From Salinarimonas soli (GTDB taxonomy: Bacteria > Pseudomonadota > Alphaproteobacteria > Rhizobiales > Beijerinckiaceae): a DNA stretch of 64,000 bases. Location of the stretch: positions 1 through 64,000 of the forward strand of contig NZ_VUOA01000027.1 in NCBI RefSeq assembly GCF_008386575.1, given 5' to 3'. This document shows, one piece after another, positions 1 through 8,317 of this stretch. The notes beneath the pieces were generated by a model. It worked only from the letters and a program-made list of their open reading frames with translations. It did no database searches and was not told where the DNA came from. How positions within the stretch are numbered: the stretch's first letter is position 1; each line of letters opens with the position of its first letter. The position numbers and the translations under genes are program-made.

Positions 1-345
1 GCCCGGCTCGACCGTGCGACTGACCAGTTCCGGCGGCGACGTCCAAGAGGTGCCGCATGCGTGCCGGGGCGACCCGGACGGGGCCGGACCATCGATCCGG
101 GCCCCCCGTGGACGCCGCTGGGCTTAAGCTCACGGCCGACTGCCCCATCGAGCCCGCGGCGTCCCGCGCCCCCTCGATCCTCTCTCGCCCGCCCTCCGGC
201 AGACGGCCGGACAGGACGGGCCGCCCCCGGGGCGCGATGCGGCGCGTCCGCTCCCCATGGGAGAGGAGAGTCCCCACCCTTCCAATCCGTCATCCCACGC
301 TTTATCTATCTCCCGCCCCGCACACGGAGCGACAGGTTCCCCGCC
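1..345. other. Window start without a confident gene
   Basis: I find no convincing gene before bolA. Open frames run through this stretch on both strands, but they have the low-complexity Arg/Pro/Gly composition typical of GC-rich noncoding DNA. One plus frame ends at a TAA at 125-127 and could be the 3' end of a gene that begins outside the window; I do not recognise its product. The 60 bases just before bolA are less GC-rich and probably hold its promoter. Confidence 0.4.
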
Positions 346-582
346 ATGCCCATGGACGCCCGCGAGATCGAGAACATGATCAAGGCCGCGCTGCCCGACG
401 CGACCGTTGAGATCCGGGACCTGGCCGGCGACGGCGACCATTACGCCGCGACGGTCACCTCGTCCGCGTTCAAGGGCAAGAGCCGCGTCCAGCAGCACCA
501 GATGGTCTACGGCGCGCTCCAGGGCCGCATGGGCGGCGTGCTGCATGCCCTTGCGCTGACCACCGTCGCCGCCGACACTTGA
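346..582 (+). CDS. bolA: BolA family protein
   Basis: A 78-residue protein of the short BolA/IbaG type. It begins MPMDAREIENMIKAALP, has the family's central conserved stretch (KSRVQQHQMVYGALQGRM, about residues 45-62) and ends in the usual small helix. BolA proteins bind monothiol glutaredoxins and take part in Fe-S cluster trafficking and iron regulation. The CGFS glutaredoxin gene starts 46 bp downstream on the same strand, so the two are probably one transcript with partnered products. The frame stays open far upstream, but family alignment fits ATG 346 (or ATG 352, two codons later). Confidence 0.9.
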   Translation: MPMDAREIENMIKAALPDATVEIRDLAGDGDHYAATVTSSAFKGKSRVQQHQMVYGALQGRMGGVLHALALTTVAADT

Positions 583-628
583 GACACGAGACCCGGCGCC
601 TTGACCGCCGCGGCCCCAGGAGAATCCC

Positions 629-964
629 ATGACCGACGCCAAGACCCGCATCGAATCGGAAGTCACCTCCAACGACGTGGTGCTCTTCATGAAGGGCACG
701 CCGCAGTTCCCCATGTGCGGGTTCTCCGGCCAGGTGACGCAGATCCTGAACTATCTCGGCGTGAACTATAAGGGCGTGAACGTCCTCGAGGACGCCGACA
801 TCCGCCAGGGCATCAAGGACTACGCCAACTGGCCGACCATCCCGCAGCTCTACGTGAAGGGCGAGTTCGTCGGCGGCTGCGACATCACCCGCGAGATGTT
901 CCAGTCGGGCGAGCTCCAGCAGATGCTCACCGAAAAGGGCATCGCGGTGAAGCAGAGCGCCTGA
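629..964 (+). CDS. grxD: Monothiol CGFS glutaredoxin, Grx4 family
   Basis: The 111-residue protein has the CGFS active site at residues 30-33, the TIPQLYVKG cis-proline segment and the GGCDI glutathione-binding turn, all diagnostic of Grx4/Grx5 proteins. These bind a bridging [2Fe-2S] cluster with glutathione and deliver it to target proteins, often together with BolA. It lies directly downstream of bolA, and a GGAGAA Shine-Dalgarno sequence precedes the ATG. A strong GC hairpin follows the stop codon, so the bolA-grxD unit probably ends there. Confidence 0.95.
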   Translation: MTDAKTRIESEVTSNDVVLFMKGTPQFPMCGFSGQVTQILNYLGVNYKGVNVLEDADIRQGIKDYANWPTIPQLYVKGEFVGGCDITREMFQSGELQQMLTEKGIAVKQSA

Positions 965-970
965 GGCGGC

Positions 971-989
971 GGGGAGCCCCTGGCTCCCC
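971..989 (+). terminator. Hairpin terminator after grxD
   Basis: An 8-bp perfect stem (GGGGAGCC/GGCTCCCC) with a 3-nt loop starts 7 bp after the grxD stop. The T-tract is weak, so it may act as a stabilising hairpin rather than a classic Rho-independent terminator. Confidence 0.55.
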
Positions 990-991
990 TA

Positions 992-1051
992 TCATCCCCG
1001 GCGGGAGCGCGCTTGTCGCGCGGAGGGGAAGCCGCCTCCGGCCGGGGATGA
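992..1051. repeat. Palindromic intergenic repeat
   Basis: 11-bp perfect inverted arms (TCATCCCCGGC at 992-1002 and its complement at 1041-1051) enclose further GC-rich dyads. The element lies between grxD and a hypothetical gene. It has the shape of a REP-like extragenic palindrome, and I did not see a second full copy in this window. Confidence 0.5.
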
Positions 1052-1195
1052 CAGCCCCAACATCCACACCCCCTGCACTCATACCGATTTGCGCCCCCTC
1101 CCCGATCGTGGTGCAATCGCGATATCGAGTGATGCCGGCAACGATCCGGTGACGCGTCCAGAACAACAATCGGCGCGTGTTTGGGGGCCTAACCG

Positions 1196-1525
1196 ATGTC
1201 CGACGCGACCGTCGTGCCGTTCCGCAGCCGTCAGCCGGCCATCGCGCCGCATCGGCATCCGCGCTACCTCATGGACCAGGTCTACGCCTCCGGCTCGATG
1301 CCGATCCCCGCGGACGACCGGCAGAACAAGATCGTCGCGGCCCTGCTCCAGGGCATGGGGCTCGTGCTCATCGACGAGATCCAGCCCGACGGCTCCGCCG
1401 TGCGGCTCGGGCCCGGCGAGGCGCGGGTCACCAAGGCGCGCGGGCCCTGGCGGGTGGTGAAGCCCGAGACCGGCGCGGGCGCCGAGGGCGAGCCGGACGG
1501 GGCGGCCGCGGGCGCCACCGCTTGA
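1196..1525 (+). CDS. Hypothetical protein
   Basis: A 109-residue protein I cannot assign. Its middle is ordered-looking (HPRYLMDQVYASGSMPIPAD, then a hydrophobic helix LLQGMGLVLIDEI), while the last 25 residues are Gly/Ala/Glu-rich and likely disordered. There is no signal peptide or membrane segment, so it is probably cytoplasmic. It stands alone between a palindromic repeat and the methyltransferase gene, about 70 bp upstream of the preferred start of that gene. The codon-like composition supports a real gene; the function is unknown. Confidence 0.6.
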   Translation: MSDATVVPFRSRQPAIAPHRHPRYLMDQVYASGSMPIPADDRQNKIVAALLQGMGLVLIDEIQPDGSAVRLGPGEARVTKARGPWRVVKPETGAGAEGEPDGAAAGATA

Positions 1526-1597
1526 GGCTTGACCGCGCACGATCCGGGGCTAGACCTGTCGTCGAACGGGATACCAGGGCTCGAGGGGAGCGCCGAC

Positions 1598-2182
1598 GTG
1601 ACGCCTGAGATCGCCAATGTCGTGTGGGCCGGGGGCGCCATGGCGTGGTGCGCTCTGCGCTTTCCCTTCGAGCGCCAGGCGAACCGCGTGCCGGTCGCCC
1701 GCTCGGAGCGGTGCGTGCGCGAGGGCGTGCTCCTGGCCGGCGCCATGATCGGCTTCGGCGTCGTGCCCTTCGTCCACGCGGCGTTCGGCGCCTTCCCTTT
1801 CGCCAACTACCCCTTCCATCCCCTGGCAGCCTGGCTCGGCATCGCCGTGTTCCTGGGCTCCCTCGCCCTGTTTTATCTCACGCACCGGGAGCTTGGCGCC
1901 AATTGGTCGATCTCGCTCGAGGTGCGCGAGCGGCATGCCCTCGTGACCCACGGGGTCTATGCCCGGGTCCGGCACCCGATGTACGCCGCGTTCTGGCTCT
2001 GGGCCGTGGCGCAGGCGCTCCTCCTGCCAAACTGGATCGCGGGACCGGCCGGCCTCGTGGGCTTCGCGATCCTGTTCGCGGGCAGGGTCGCCCACGAGGA
2101 GCGCCTGATGATCGAGGCCTTCGGCGACGAGTACCGCGCCTACATGGCCCGGTCCTGGCGCCTCATTCCCGGCGTGTACTAG
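1598..2182 (+). CDS. Isoprenylcysteine carboxyl methyltransferase family membrane protein
   Basis: A polytopic membrane protein of about 194 residues with the C-terminal signature of the ICMT/phospholipid methyltransferase group: RVRHPMYAAFW, where the His is the usual S-adenosylmethionine-site residue, and the terminal EERLMIEAFGDEYRAY. About five hydrophobic segments are visible. Bacterial members methylate unknown small or lipid substrates in the membrane. I chose GTG 1598 because GAGGGGAG sits just upstream; the open frame also allows a poor TTG at 1529. Its end overlaps the convergent GNAT gene by 20 bp. Confidence 0.8.
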   Translation: MTPEIANVVWAGGAMAWCALRFPFERQANRVPVARSERCVREGVLLAGAMIGFGVVPFVHAAFGAFPFANYPFHPLAAWLGIAVFLGSLALFYLTHRELGANWSISLEVRERHALVTHGVYARVRHPMYAAFWLWAVAQALLLPNWIAGPAGLVGFAILFAGRVAHEERLMIEAFGDEYRAYMARSWRLIPGVY

Positions 2183-2639
2183 CCGGACGGCGCATCGCCA
2201 CCGACCCCTCGCCATAGGATCCCCCCGCCGGGCCCGTGATCGCGAACCCCTGGCGGGCCCAGAACGGGGCGGAGCCCGGCACCGCGACGAGGGCGAGCGG
2301 CAGGCCCATGGCGTCGGCGACCGCCGCGAGCCGCGCGACCGCCGCCGATCCCGCGCCCCCTCCCCTCGCCTCCGGCATGAGCGCCACGTCGTGGATGTAA
2401 TAGACCTCGGGCCGAGCCGGCAGGGCGCCGAGGAGCGTGTCGAGAGGGGGCGGATGCAGGCCCCAGGGGTGGCTCAACGCATAGCCCCGGATGCCCGCCC
2501 CCAGCACGAGGCAGCCCCGCGGCCACAGCGCCAGCCGCTCGGCGAATACCGCGTCGCCCTCGGGATGCCTGGGATGCACCGCCACCGCGATGCGCGACAC
2601 GGCGGGGAGGTCGGCGGGGGTCATGGGGCGCCAGGTCAC
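2163..2639 (-). CDS. GNAT family N-acetyltransferase
   Basis: About 158 residues with the GNAT layout. The N-terminus TWRPMTPADLPAVSRIA forms the first strand and helix, YYIHDVALMPEARGGGAGSAAV contains the acetyl-CoA-binding R-G-x-G-x-G/A loop, and FWARQGF is the closing motif. It should transfer an acetyl group from acetyl-CoA to an unidentified amine. The frame is open far upstream over tlpA, but similarity to the family begins at GTG 2639 (ATG 2624 is an alternative). It is convergent with and overlaps the methyltransferase gene. Confidence 0.8.
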   Translation of the reverse strand: MTWRPMTPADLPAVSRIAVAVHPRHPEGDAVFAERLALWPRGCLVLGAGIRGYALSHPWGLHPPPLDTLLGALPARPEVYYIHDVALMPEARGGGAGSAAVARLAAVADAMGLPLALVAVPGSAPFWARQGFAITGPAGGSYGEGSVAMRRPASTRRE

Positions 2640-2694
2640 GGCGGCGCCGCCTCGTCCCACGCGACGGGGAGAGGAGAACGACGGGCTCGCGCGT

Positions 2695-3357
2695 TCACTC
2701 CCCGGCGGGCTCCCGCCCGAGCGAGGCGCGGATGAGGCGCAGCGCGTCGGCGCCGCCCCAATCGGCGGCGCCCTTGAGCGTGCCGAGCTCGCAGCCCGCT
2801 CCGTCGACGAGGATCGTCGTGGGGAGGCCGACCACGTGGCCCGTGCGCTGGAGCGTCTGGAGGATCTTGGCCTGGGGGTCGGCATAATAGCCGAGGCGGC
2901 TCACCCCGTTTTCCTGGAGCCAGGTCTTCGGCCGTTCCAGGTTGCGGGTGTCGATGTTGACCGCCACCACCTCGAAATCCGCGCCGCCGGCATCCGCCTG
3001 GAGCTTGTCCAGGGCCGGCATCTCGTGCCGGCATGGCGCGCACCAGGTGGCCCACAGGTTCACGAGCACCGTCTTGCCCTTGAAGTCGGCCAGGGTCACG
3101 GGCTTGCCCTGCGGGTCGAGGAAGGCCACCTCGGGAGCGGGCTTCGGGGTCGCGAGAATGGACAAGGCCGCCACCTCGCCCCGGACCAACGGCGCGATTT
3201 TCTTCGCGGTCGCCATGGAAGCGCGGCATTCGCCCGCGACGGCGTTGCCGGATACCGGCCCGTTCCCGTATAGGGCGAGCGCGCCCAGGCCAAGGGCACC
3301 GAGGGCGACGGCTCCGATGAGGAGCGGCCGGCGGGAGCGGGCGGGCGTGTCGGTCAT
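2695..3357 (-). CDS. tlpA: TlpA-type membrane-anchored thiol:disulfide oxidoreductase
   Basis: 220 residues: an N-terminal membrane anchor at about 11-31, then a periplasmic thioredoxin fold with the WCAPC active site at 105-109 and the cis-Pro segment GLPTTI. An extra Cys at residue 44 precedes the domain. In Bradyrhizobium, TlpA is a periplasmic reductase that keeps the copper site of cytochrome oxidase reduced during assembly. The divergent argH and nearby lptM-lysA match the gene order of that locus. Only 21 bp separate its ATG from the argH ATG, so both promoters must overlap coding sequence or be very compact. Confidence 0.93.
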   Translation of the reverse strand: MTDTPARSRRPLLIGAVALGALGLGALALYGNGPVSGNAVAGECRASMATAKKIAPLVRGEVAALSILATPKPAPEVAFLDPQGKPVTLADFKGKTVLVNLWATWCAPCRHEMPALDKLQADAGGADFEVVAVNIDTRNLERPKTWLQENGVSRLGYYADPQAKILQTLQRTGHVVGLPTTILVDGAGCELGTLKGAADWGGADALRLIRASLGREPAGE

Positions 3358-3378
3358 GGGCAGGAACGGAACAGCCAG

Positions 3379-4779
3379 ATGAGCAATCGGATGTGGGGCG
3401 GACGGTTCGCGAGCGGGCCCGCCGCGATCATGGAGGAGATCAACGCCTCCATCGACTTCGACAAGCGCCTCGCGTCCCAGGACATCCGGGGCTCCCTGGC
3501 GCATGCCGAGATGCTGGGGAAGACGGGTATCCTCGACAAGAGCGATGTGGAGGCGATCCAGGGCGGGCTCAAGGCCGTCCAGGCCGAAATCGAAGCCGGG
3601 AGCTTCACGTTTTCGCGTGCGCTCGAGGACATCCACATGAACGTGGAATCCCGCCTCAAGGACCTCGTGGGACCTGCGGCCGGGCGGCTGCACACGGCGC
3701 GCTCGCGCAACGACCAGGTCGCCACCGACATGAAGCTTTGGGTGCGCGACACCATCGACGGCCTCGACGAGCAGCTCGCCGACCTGCAGCTGGCGCTCGC
3801 CGAAAAGGCGCTCGAATTCGCGGGCGCCGTGATGCCGGGCTTCACCCATCTGCAATCGGCCCAGCCCGTCACCTTCGGCCACCACCTGCTGGCTTACGTC
3901 GAGATGGTCGCCCGCGACCGGGGCCGCCTCGCCGACGCCAGGCGGCGCCTCAACGAGTGCCCGCTGGGCGCCGCGGCGCTCGCCGGCACCTCGTTCCCGA
4001 TCGATCGCGCCTTCACGGCGGGGCTGCTGGGCTTCGACCGGCCGACCGCGAACTCGCTCGATTCCGTCTCGGACCGCGACTTCGCCCTGGAGACCCTCTC
4101 GGCCGCCGCGATCTGCGCCGTGCACCTCTCCCGATTCGCGGAGGAGATCGTGCTGTGGACCTCGGCGCAGTTCGGCTTCGTGCGCCTCTCGGATGCCTTC
4201 TCCACCGGCTCGTCCATCATGCCGCAGAAGCGCAACCCGGACGCGGCCGAGCTCGTGCGCGGCAAGTCCGGGCGCATCCTCGGCGCCCTCATGGGGCTCC
4301 TCGTGGTGATGAAGGGGCTGCCGCTGACCTATTCCAAGGACATGCAGGAGGACAAGGAGGGCGTGTTCGACGCGCTCCAGAGCCTGTCGCTCTGCATCGC
4401 GGCCATGAGCGGCATGGTGCGGGACATGGAGCCCGACGTGAAGCGCCTCAAGCGCTGGGCGGGCGCGGGCTACGCCACCGCCACCGACCTCGCCGACTGG
4501 CTGGTGCGCGTGCTGGAGATGCCGTTCCGCGACGCCCACCACGTCACGGGCCGCCTCGTGGGGCTCGCCAGCGCCCGCGACATCGGCCTGGAGAAGCTCA
4601 CCTTGGCCGAGATGCAGGAGGTCGAGCCCCGCATCACCGACGAGGTCTTCGCGGTGCTCGGCGTCGAGCGCTCGGTCAAGAGCCGCACGAGCTACGGCGG
4701 CACCGCGCCGGCCAATGTGCGCGGGCAGGCGAAGCGGTGGATCGGGCGGCTCCAGAAGGAGGCGAAGGCGCGAGGGTGA
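3379..4779 (+). CDS. argH: Argininosuccinate lyase
   Basis: 466 residues, the normal family length. It cleaves argininosuccinate to arginine and fumarate, the last step of arginine synthesis, as a cytoplasmic homotetramer. The fumarase/aspartase superfamily signature [11 protein letters not shown] is at about residues 276-286, and the upstream TARSRNDQ and TSFPIDR segments that line the active site are intact. The start ATG directly follows AACAGCCAG and has no strong ribosome-binding site. It is transcribed away from tlpA. Confidence 0.97.
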   Translation: MSNRMWGGRFASGPAAIMEEINASIDFDKRLASQDIRGSLAHAEMLGKTGILDKSDVEAIQGGLKAVQAEIEAGSFTFSRALEDIHMNVESRLKDLVGPAAGRLHTARSRNDQVATDMKLWVRDTIDGLDEQLADLQLALAEKALEFAGAVMPGFTHLQSAQPVTFGHHLLAYVEMVARDRGRLADARRRLNECPLGAAALAGTSFPIDRAFTAGLLGFDRPTANSLDSVSDRDFALETLSAAAICAVHLSRFAEEIVLWTSAQFGFVRLSDAFSTGSSIMPQKRNPDAAELVRGKSGRILGALMGLLVVMKGLPLTYSKDMQEDKEGVFDALQSLSLCIAAMSGMVRDMEPDVKRLKRWAGAGYATATDLADWLVRVLEMPFRDAHHVTGRLVGLASARDIGLEKLTLAEMQEVEPRITDEVFAVLGVERSVKSRTSYGGTAPANVRGQAKRWIGRLQKEAKARG

Positions 4780-4881
4780 CGGGGGCTCCCGGGCCGGCGC
4801 ATGGTCGCGGCAGGCCGTTCGGGGACCCAGCGCAAGGATCCGCGGCGAAGCCGCTCCTTACCACATGACGAAGGGCCGTCC

Positions 4882-5757
4882 ATGACCCCCGCCACCAAGG
4901 CCACGGCGCTGCTCGTCGCGAACGGGGCCGTGATCGCCACCAACACGATCCTGGCGCGCGGGGCGGCGGAGGCGGGCGTGGCGCCGCTGCTCTACGCATT
5001 TGCGAGCGCCTGCGGCGCCGCGCTGGCGCTCGGCGCGTTCCGGGCGACGCGAGGGCCGGTTTCCATCCCGTCGCCCGTCGCTCGGTACGGAGCGCTCGCC
5101 GGGCTCCTGTCGGTGGCCGTGCCGCAGGCGCTCATCTACAGCGCCTCGGCCTACGTGAGCGCCGGCATCGCATCGCTCGCCTACGCCTTCCCGACGCCGC
5201 TCACCTTCGCGCTCGCCGCCCTCGTCGGCGTGGAGCGGGCGACGCCGGGGCGGGCGGCGGGCATCGGCATCGCGTTCGCCGGCGCCGTGATGCTCGCCGT
5301 GTCGCGGACGACGGGGCTGTCGGGCGACGCGCTCTGGGTCGGGCTCGCCATGCTGGCCCCCGTCTCCATCGCCTGCGGCAACATCTACCGCCAGCGCTTC
5401 TGGCCGCCGGGCGCGCAGCCCCTCGACCTCGCCTTCGCTATGTCGGCGGGCGGCGCCCTCTGGCTCCTGCTGGCGCTCGTGCCGGCGGGCGGCCTCGCCC
5501 TCCCCTCCCCCATCGGCGCGGGCTACCTGGCGCTCGCCGCCCTCGTCGCCACGGGGGGCAACGTGATCTATTTCGAGCTGCAACGCACGGGCGGCATCGT
5601 GTCGTTCAGCCAGATCGGCTATGTCGGCGCCGTCCTGGGGCTTCTGGGCGGCGTCGTGCTGCTCGGCGAGCGCTATGCGGCGCTCACCTGGATCGCGGCC
5701 GGCGTGATCGCGGCGGGCGTCGCGATCTCCGAGGTGATGAAGCGGCGGGAGGCTTAA
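4882..5757 (+). CDS. DMT superfamily (EamA) transporter
   Basis: A 291-residue inner-membrane protein with about ten hydrophobic helices in two homologous EamA halves. The GLLSVAVPQALIYSASAYVS segment and the later QIGYVGAVLGLLGGVVLLGE helix pair are typical of drug/metabolite permeases. The substrate is unknown; members often export amino acids or metabolites. I chose ATG 4882 because the N-terminal helix begins there. Its stop overlaps the stop of the convergent next gene by 4 bp. Confidence 0.85.
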   Translation: MTPATKATALLVANGAVIATNTILARGAAEAGVAPLLYAFASACGAALALGAFRATRGPVSIPSPVARYGALAGLLSVAVPQALIYSASAYVSAGIASLAYAFPTPLTFALAALVGVERATPGRAAGIGIAFAGAVMLAVSRTTGLSGDALWVGLAMLAPVSIACGNIYRQRFWPPGAQPLDLAFAMSAGGALWLLLALVPAGGLALPSPIGAGYLALAALVATGGNVIYFELQRTGGIVSFSQIGYVGAVLGLLGGVVLLGERYAALTWIAAGVIAAGVAISEVMKRREA

Positions 5758-6344
5758 GCACCCATGGATCGCCAGCGGCGCTTGCGGCGCGGCAGGGGCT
5801 CCATGCGCTCCAGGATGAAGCAGTCCTCGATCTCCCAGCCATGCTCGGGGCGGATTCCCGTCTCGGCCCGGCGGACCCGGCCGTACTCGGTGGAATCGCG
5901 CAGGGTGAGCACGGTGGGGCCGATGACCCGCACGCAGGTCCAGTGCGGCTCGTAGCGGGTGTTGGGCGCGTCGTCGTCGCCGAAGCCCACCACCAGGGCC
6001 GCGTCCTGGCGGTCGCCCAGCTCGCCCGCGAGCCTGTCCCAGAAAGCCTGCGCCTTGTCGCCGCCTGCCGGGTGCAGGCCGCGCCAGCGCCAGGCCGGCC
6101 AGTCATGCTCCTGGGTCCAGCGCAGGGCCGAGGGCAGCATGATCTCCATCTGGGCGCGGTCGGTGCCCTCGCGGATGATCGTGTTGATGTCGGTGGGCAG
6201 CTCGCCGGCCATGCGGGCGACGAGCACGGCCGCGTTCGTCTCCGACATGTGCTCGGGGAAGATCAGCGCGAGGGCGTTGGCGATGGTGTAGAGACCGCAC
6301 AAGCCTTCGTCGTGCTGCTTGAAGCGGATGAGGTCGAGCCGCAC
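5754..6344 (-). CDS. Hypothetical protein with papain-like (C39-like) features
   Basis: A 196-residue protein without a signal peptide. I do not recognise a named family, but the layout resembles a papain-like cysteine protease or transglutaminase core. A Cys at the start of a helix (EGLCGLYTIANAL, Cys about 16) is followed by a His on a strand (EPHWTCVRV, about 134) and then LRDSTEYGR, which could supply the third polar residue. The C-terminus is basic (RRKRRWR). Assignment as an enzyme is inference from this Cys-His-Asp order only. It is convergent with the DMT permease gene and upstream of lptM-lysA in the opposite direction. Confidence 0.65.
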   Translation of the reverse strand: MRLDLIRFKQHDEGLCGLYTIANALALIFPEHMSETNAAVLVARMAGELPTDINTIIREGTDRAQMEIMLPSALRWTQEHDWPAWRWRGLHPAGGDKAQAFWDRLAGELGDRQDAALVVGFGDDDAPNTRYEPHWTCVRVIGPTVLTLRDSTEYGRVRRAETGIRPEHGWEIEDCFILERMEPLPRRKRRWRSMGA

Positions 6345-6487
6345 CGGTTGATGTCTCCCTGTCTGCGGCGCGCTTAACCCGGCAGGGCCCGGCGCGCAAT
6401 CTCATGTGAGGGCCCCGATGTGGCGCCCGCGCCTCTCGCGTCCCGCATCGGCTTGTGATTAAGGTGCGGGACGATCCGGAGTGCCGT

Positions 6488-6775
6488 ATGACCCTGCCCC
6501 TTTCGCCCGCCGGCCGCGCTCTCATGGTGGCCGGAGCCCTGCTCGTCGCCCTGTCGGCCTGCGGCCGCCGCGGCCCGCTGGAGCCGCCTCCGGTCGCGGC
6601 CGTGCCCGCGGCGGCCCCAGGAACGGTCGCGGCCCAGACGCAGGCCGAGGTGGCGGAGGAAGGGCCCGACACGATCCTGCCGAGCGTCTCGCCCACGCCG
6701 CCGGCCTCCTCGCGCCAGCAGAAGCGCGGTTTCACCATCCCGAAGGACCCCTTCATCCTCGATCCGCTGCTCTGA
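6488..6775 (+). CDS. lptM: LPS-assembly-associated lipoprotein LptM (YifL-type)
   Basis: A 95-residue small lipoprotein. A signal peptide ends in the lipobox LSAC (Cys 25), immediately followed by GRRGPLE, the conserved start of LptM/YifL. The rest is Pro/Ala-rich with a short conserved tail (FTIPKDPFILDPLL). LptM is known to bind the LptDE translocon and help its oxidative maturation in the outer membrane. The gene sits 17 bp upstream of lysA, the usual arrangement in proteobacteria. ATG 6488 gives a proper signal peptide. Confidence 0.88.
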   Translation: MTLPLSPAGRALMVAGALLVALSACGRRGPLEPPPVAAVPAAAPGTVAAQTQAEVAEEGPDTILPSVSPTPPASSRQQKRGFTIPKDPFILDPLL

Positions 6776-6792
6776 GGTCAGCCCGGGCCGCC

Positions 6793-8061
6793 ATGCACCA
6801 CTTCACCTATCGCGACGGCGTCATGCACGCCGAGAACGTCGATCTCGTGGCGATCGCCGACGAGGTCGGCACGCCGTTCTATTGCTACTCGACGGCCACC
6901 TTCGTCCGGCACTACCGCGTCTTCGCCGACGCCTTCGCCGACATGGACGCCCTCGTCTGCTACGCCATGAAGGCGAACTCCAACCAGGCCGTGCTCGCGA
7001 CGCTGGCGCGCCAGGGCGCCGGCATGGACATCGTCTCCGAGGGCGAGCTGCGCCGGGCCCTCGCGGCGGGCGTGCCCGGCGAGCGGATCGTGTTCTCAGG
7101 GGTCGCCAAGACCCGGCCCGAGATGGCGCTCGCCCTCGATGCCGGTATCCTGTGCTTCAACGTGGAATCCGAGCCGGAGCTGGAAGCCCTGTCCGAGGTC
7201 GCGGCCTCGAAGGGCGTGCACGCGCCGATCTCGATCCGCGTCAACCCGGACGTGGATGCCAAGACCCACGCCAAGATCTCCACGGGCAAGTCCGAGAACA
7301 AGTTCGGGATCCCGATCTCCCGGGCCCGCGAGGTCTACGGCCGGGCGGCGGCCCTGCCGGGCCTGCGGGTCACGGGCGTCGACATGCATATCGGCAGCCA
7401 GATCACGGCGCTCGATCCGTTCGACAACGCCACGCAGCTCCTCGTGGAGCTTGCCCGCGACCTCATGGGGGCGGGCCACCGCCTCGATCACATCGATCTC
7501 GGCGGCGGCCTAGGCGTCCCCTACCGCGAGGACAACGAGCCGCCGCCGCGCCCCGAGCGTTACGCCGAGGTGATCAAGCGCCACACGCGGGATCTGGGGC
7601 TCAAGCTCGTCTTCGAGGTCGGGCGCCTGATCGCCGGCAATGCGGGCGTGCTCGTCACCCGCGTGGTCTACGTGAAGCACGGCGAGGGTCGCACTTTCGT
7701 CATCGTGGACGCGGGGATGAACGACCTCATCCGTCCGACGCTCTACGAGGCCTATCACGACATCAGGCCCGTCCTGGAGGCGCGGCTCACGGGCGCGCGG
7801 CAGACGGCGGACGTGGTGGGACCCGTGTGCGAGAGCGGCGACTATCTGGCGCTCGGCCGGGACATGCCCGTCGCGGCGCCCGGCGACCTCCTCGCGGTGA
7901 TGACAGGCGGGGCTTACGGGGCCGTCCAGGCCACGACCTACAATTCCCGGCTCCTCGTGCCCGAGGTGATGGTCGACGGCGACCGCTACGCGCTGGTGCG
8001 TCCGCGCCCCTCCTATGATGAGCTCATCGGGCTCGACCGGGTGCCGGACTGGCTCGCCTGA
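6793..8061 (+). CDS. lysA: Diaminopimelate decarboxylase
   Basis: 422 residues. It decarboxylates meso-diaminopimelate to L-lysine using PLP. The PLP lysine is K60 in CYAMKANSN. The phosphate-binding glycine stretch (DLGGGLG) and the catalytic CESGDYLA motif contributed across the dimer are intact. It is a fold-type III barrel enzyme of normal length. It probably shares a transcript with lptM. A dispersed palindromic repeat lies directly downstream. Confidence 0.97.
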   Translation: MHHFTYRDGVMHAENVDLVAIADEVGTPFYCYSTATFVRHYRVFADAFADMDALVCYAMKANSNQAVLATLARQGAGMDIVSEGELRRALAAGVPGERIVFSGVAKTRPEMALALDAGILCFNVESEPELEALSEVAASKGVHAPISIRVNPDVDAKTHAKISTGKSENKFGIPISRAREVYGRAAALPGLRVTGVDMHIGSQITALDPFDNATQLLVELARDLMGAGHRLDHIDLGGGLGVPYREDNEPPPRPERYAEVIKRHTRDLGLKLVFEVGRLIAGNAGVLVTRVVYVKHGEGRTFVIVDAGMNDLIRPTLYEAYHDIRPVLEARLTGARQTADVVGPVCESGDYLALGRDMPVAAPGDLLAVMTGGAYGAVQATTYNSRLLVPEVMVDGDRYALVRPRPSYDELIGLDRVPDWLA

Positions 8062-8096
8062 GAGGCTGGCCCGGAAGGGGGGCTAACCCTCCCCTC

Positions 8097-8218
8097 CCTC
8101 GTCCTGAGGTGCCCTGCGGAGCAGGGCCTCGAAGGGCGCTCCAGGGATCTCCCTCCGGCTCACGAATGTGTTGCGTGCTTCGAGACGCGCTCTTCGAGCG
8201 CTCCTCAGCATGAGGAGG
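8097..8218 (-). repeat. Dispersed palindromic repeat, copy 1
   Basis: A 122-bp element bounded by CCTCGTCCTGAGG and its near complement CCTCAGCATGAGG. Reverse-complemented, it matches 17573-17696 at most positions, including the core AGATCCCTGG and the flanking CGAAGCACGC. It fills the gap between lysA and the TPR gene and carries no gene. Copies of similar look are common between genes in Hyphomicrobiales genomes; this last point is recollection, not something shown here. Confidence 0.7.
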
Positions 8219-8259
8219 TGGGAGACCACTGGTTTCCTGTGGTACCCCCTCACGCCCGG

Positions 8260-8282
8260 CCCCTCTCCCCATGGAAGAGGGG
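8260..8282. terminator. Hairpin between lysA and the TPR gene
   Basis: The arms CCCCTCT and AGAGGGG form a 7-bp stem with a 9-nt loop between two convergent genes. It could terminate either transcript. No T-tract is present. Confidence 0.35.
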
Positions 8283-8317
8283 GGCACCCCGGATCCCCGC
8301 TCGCCCGCACCCGGGTC

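Noticed and set aside
61-582. 173-codon frame as a longer BolA protein
   Set aside because: The first 95 codons are low-complexity and lack family similarity; BolA proteins of this type are about 80 residues.
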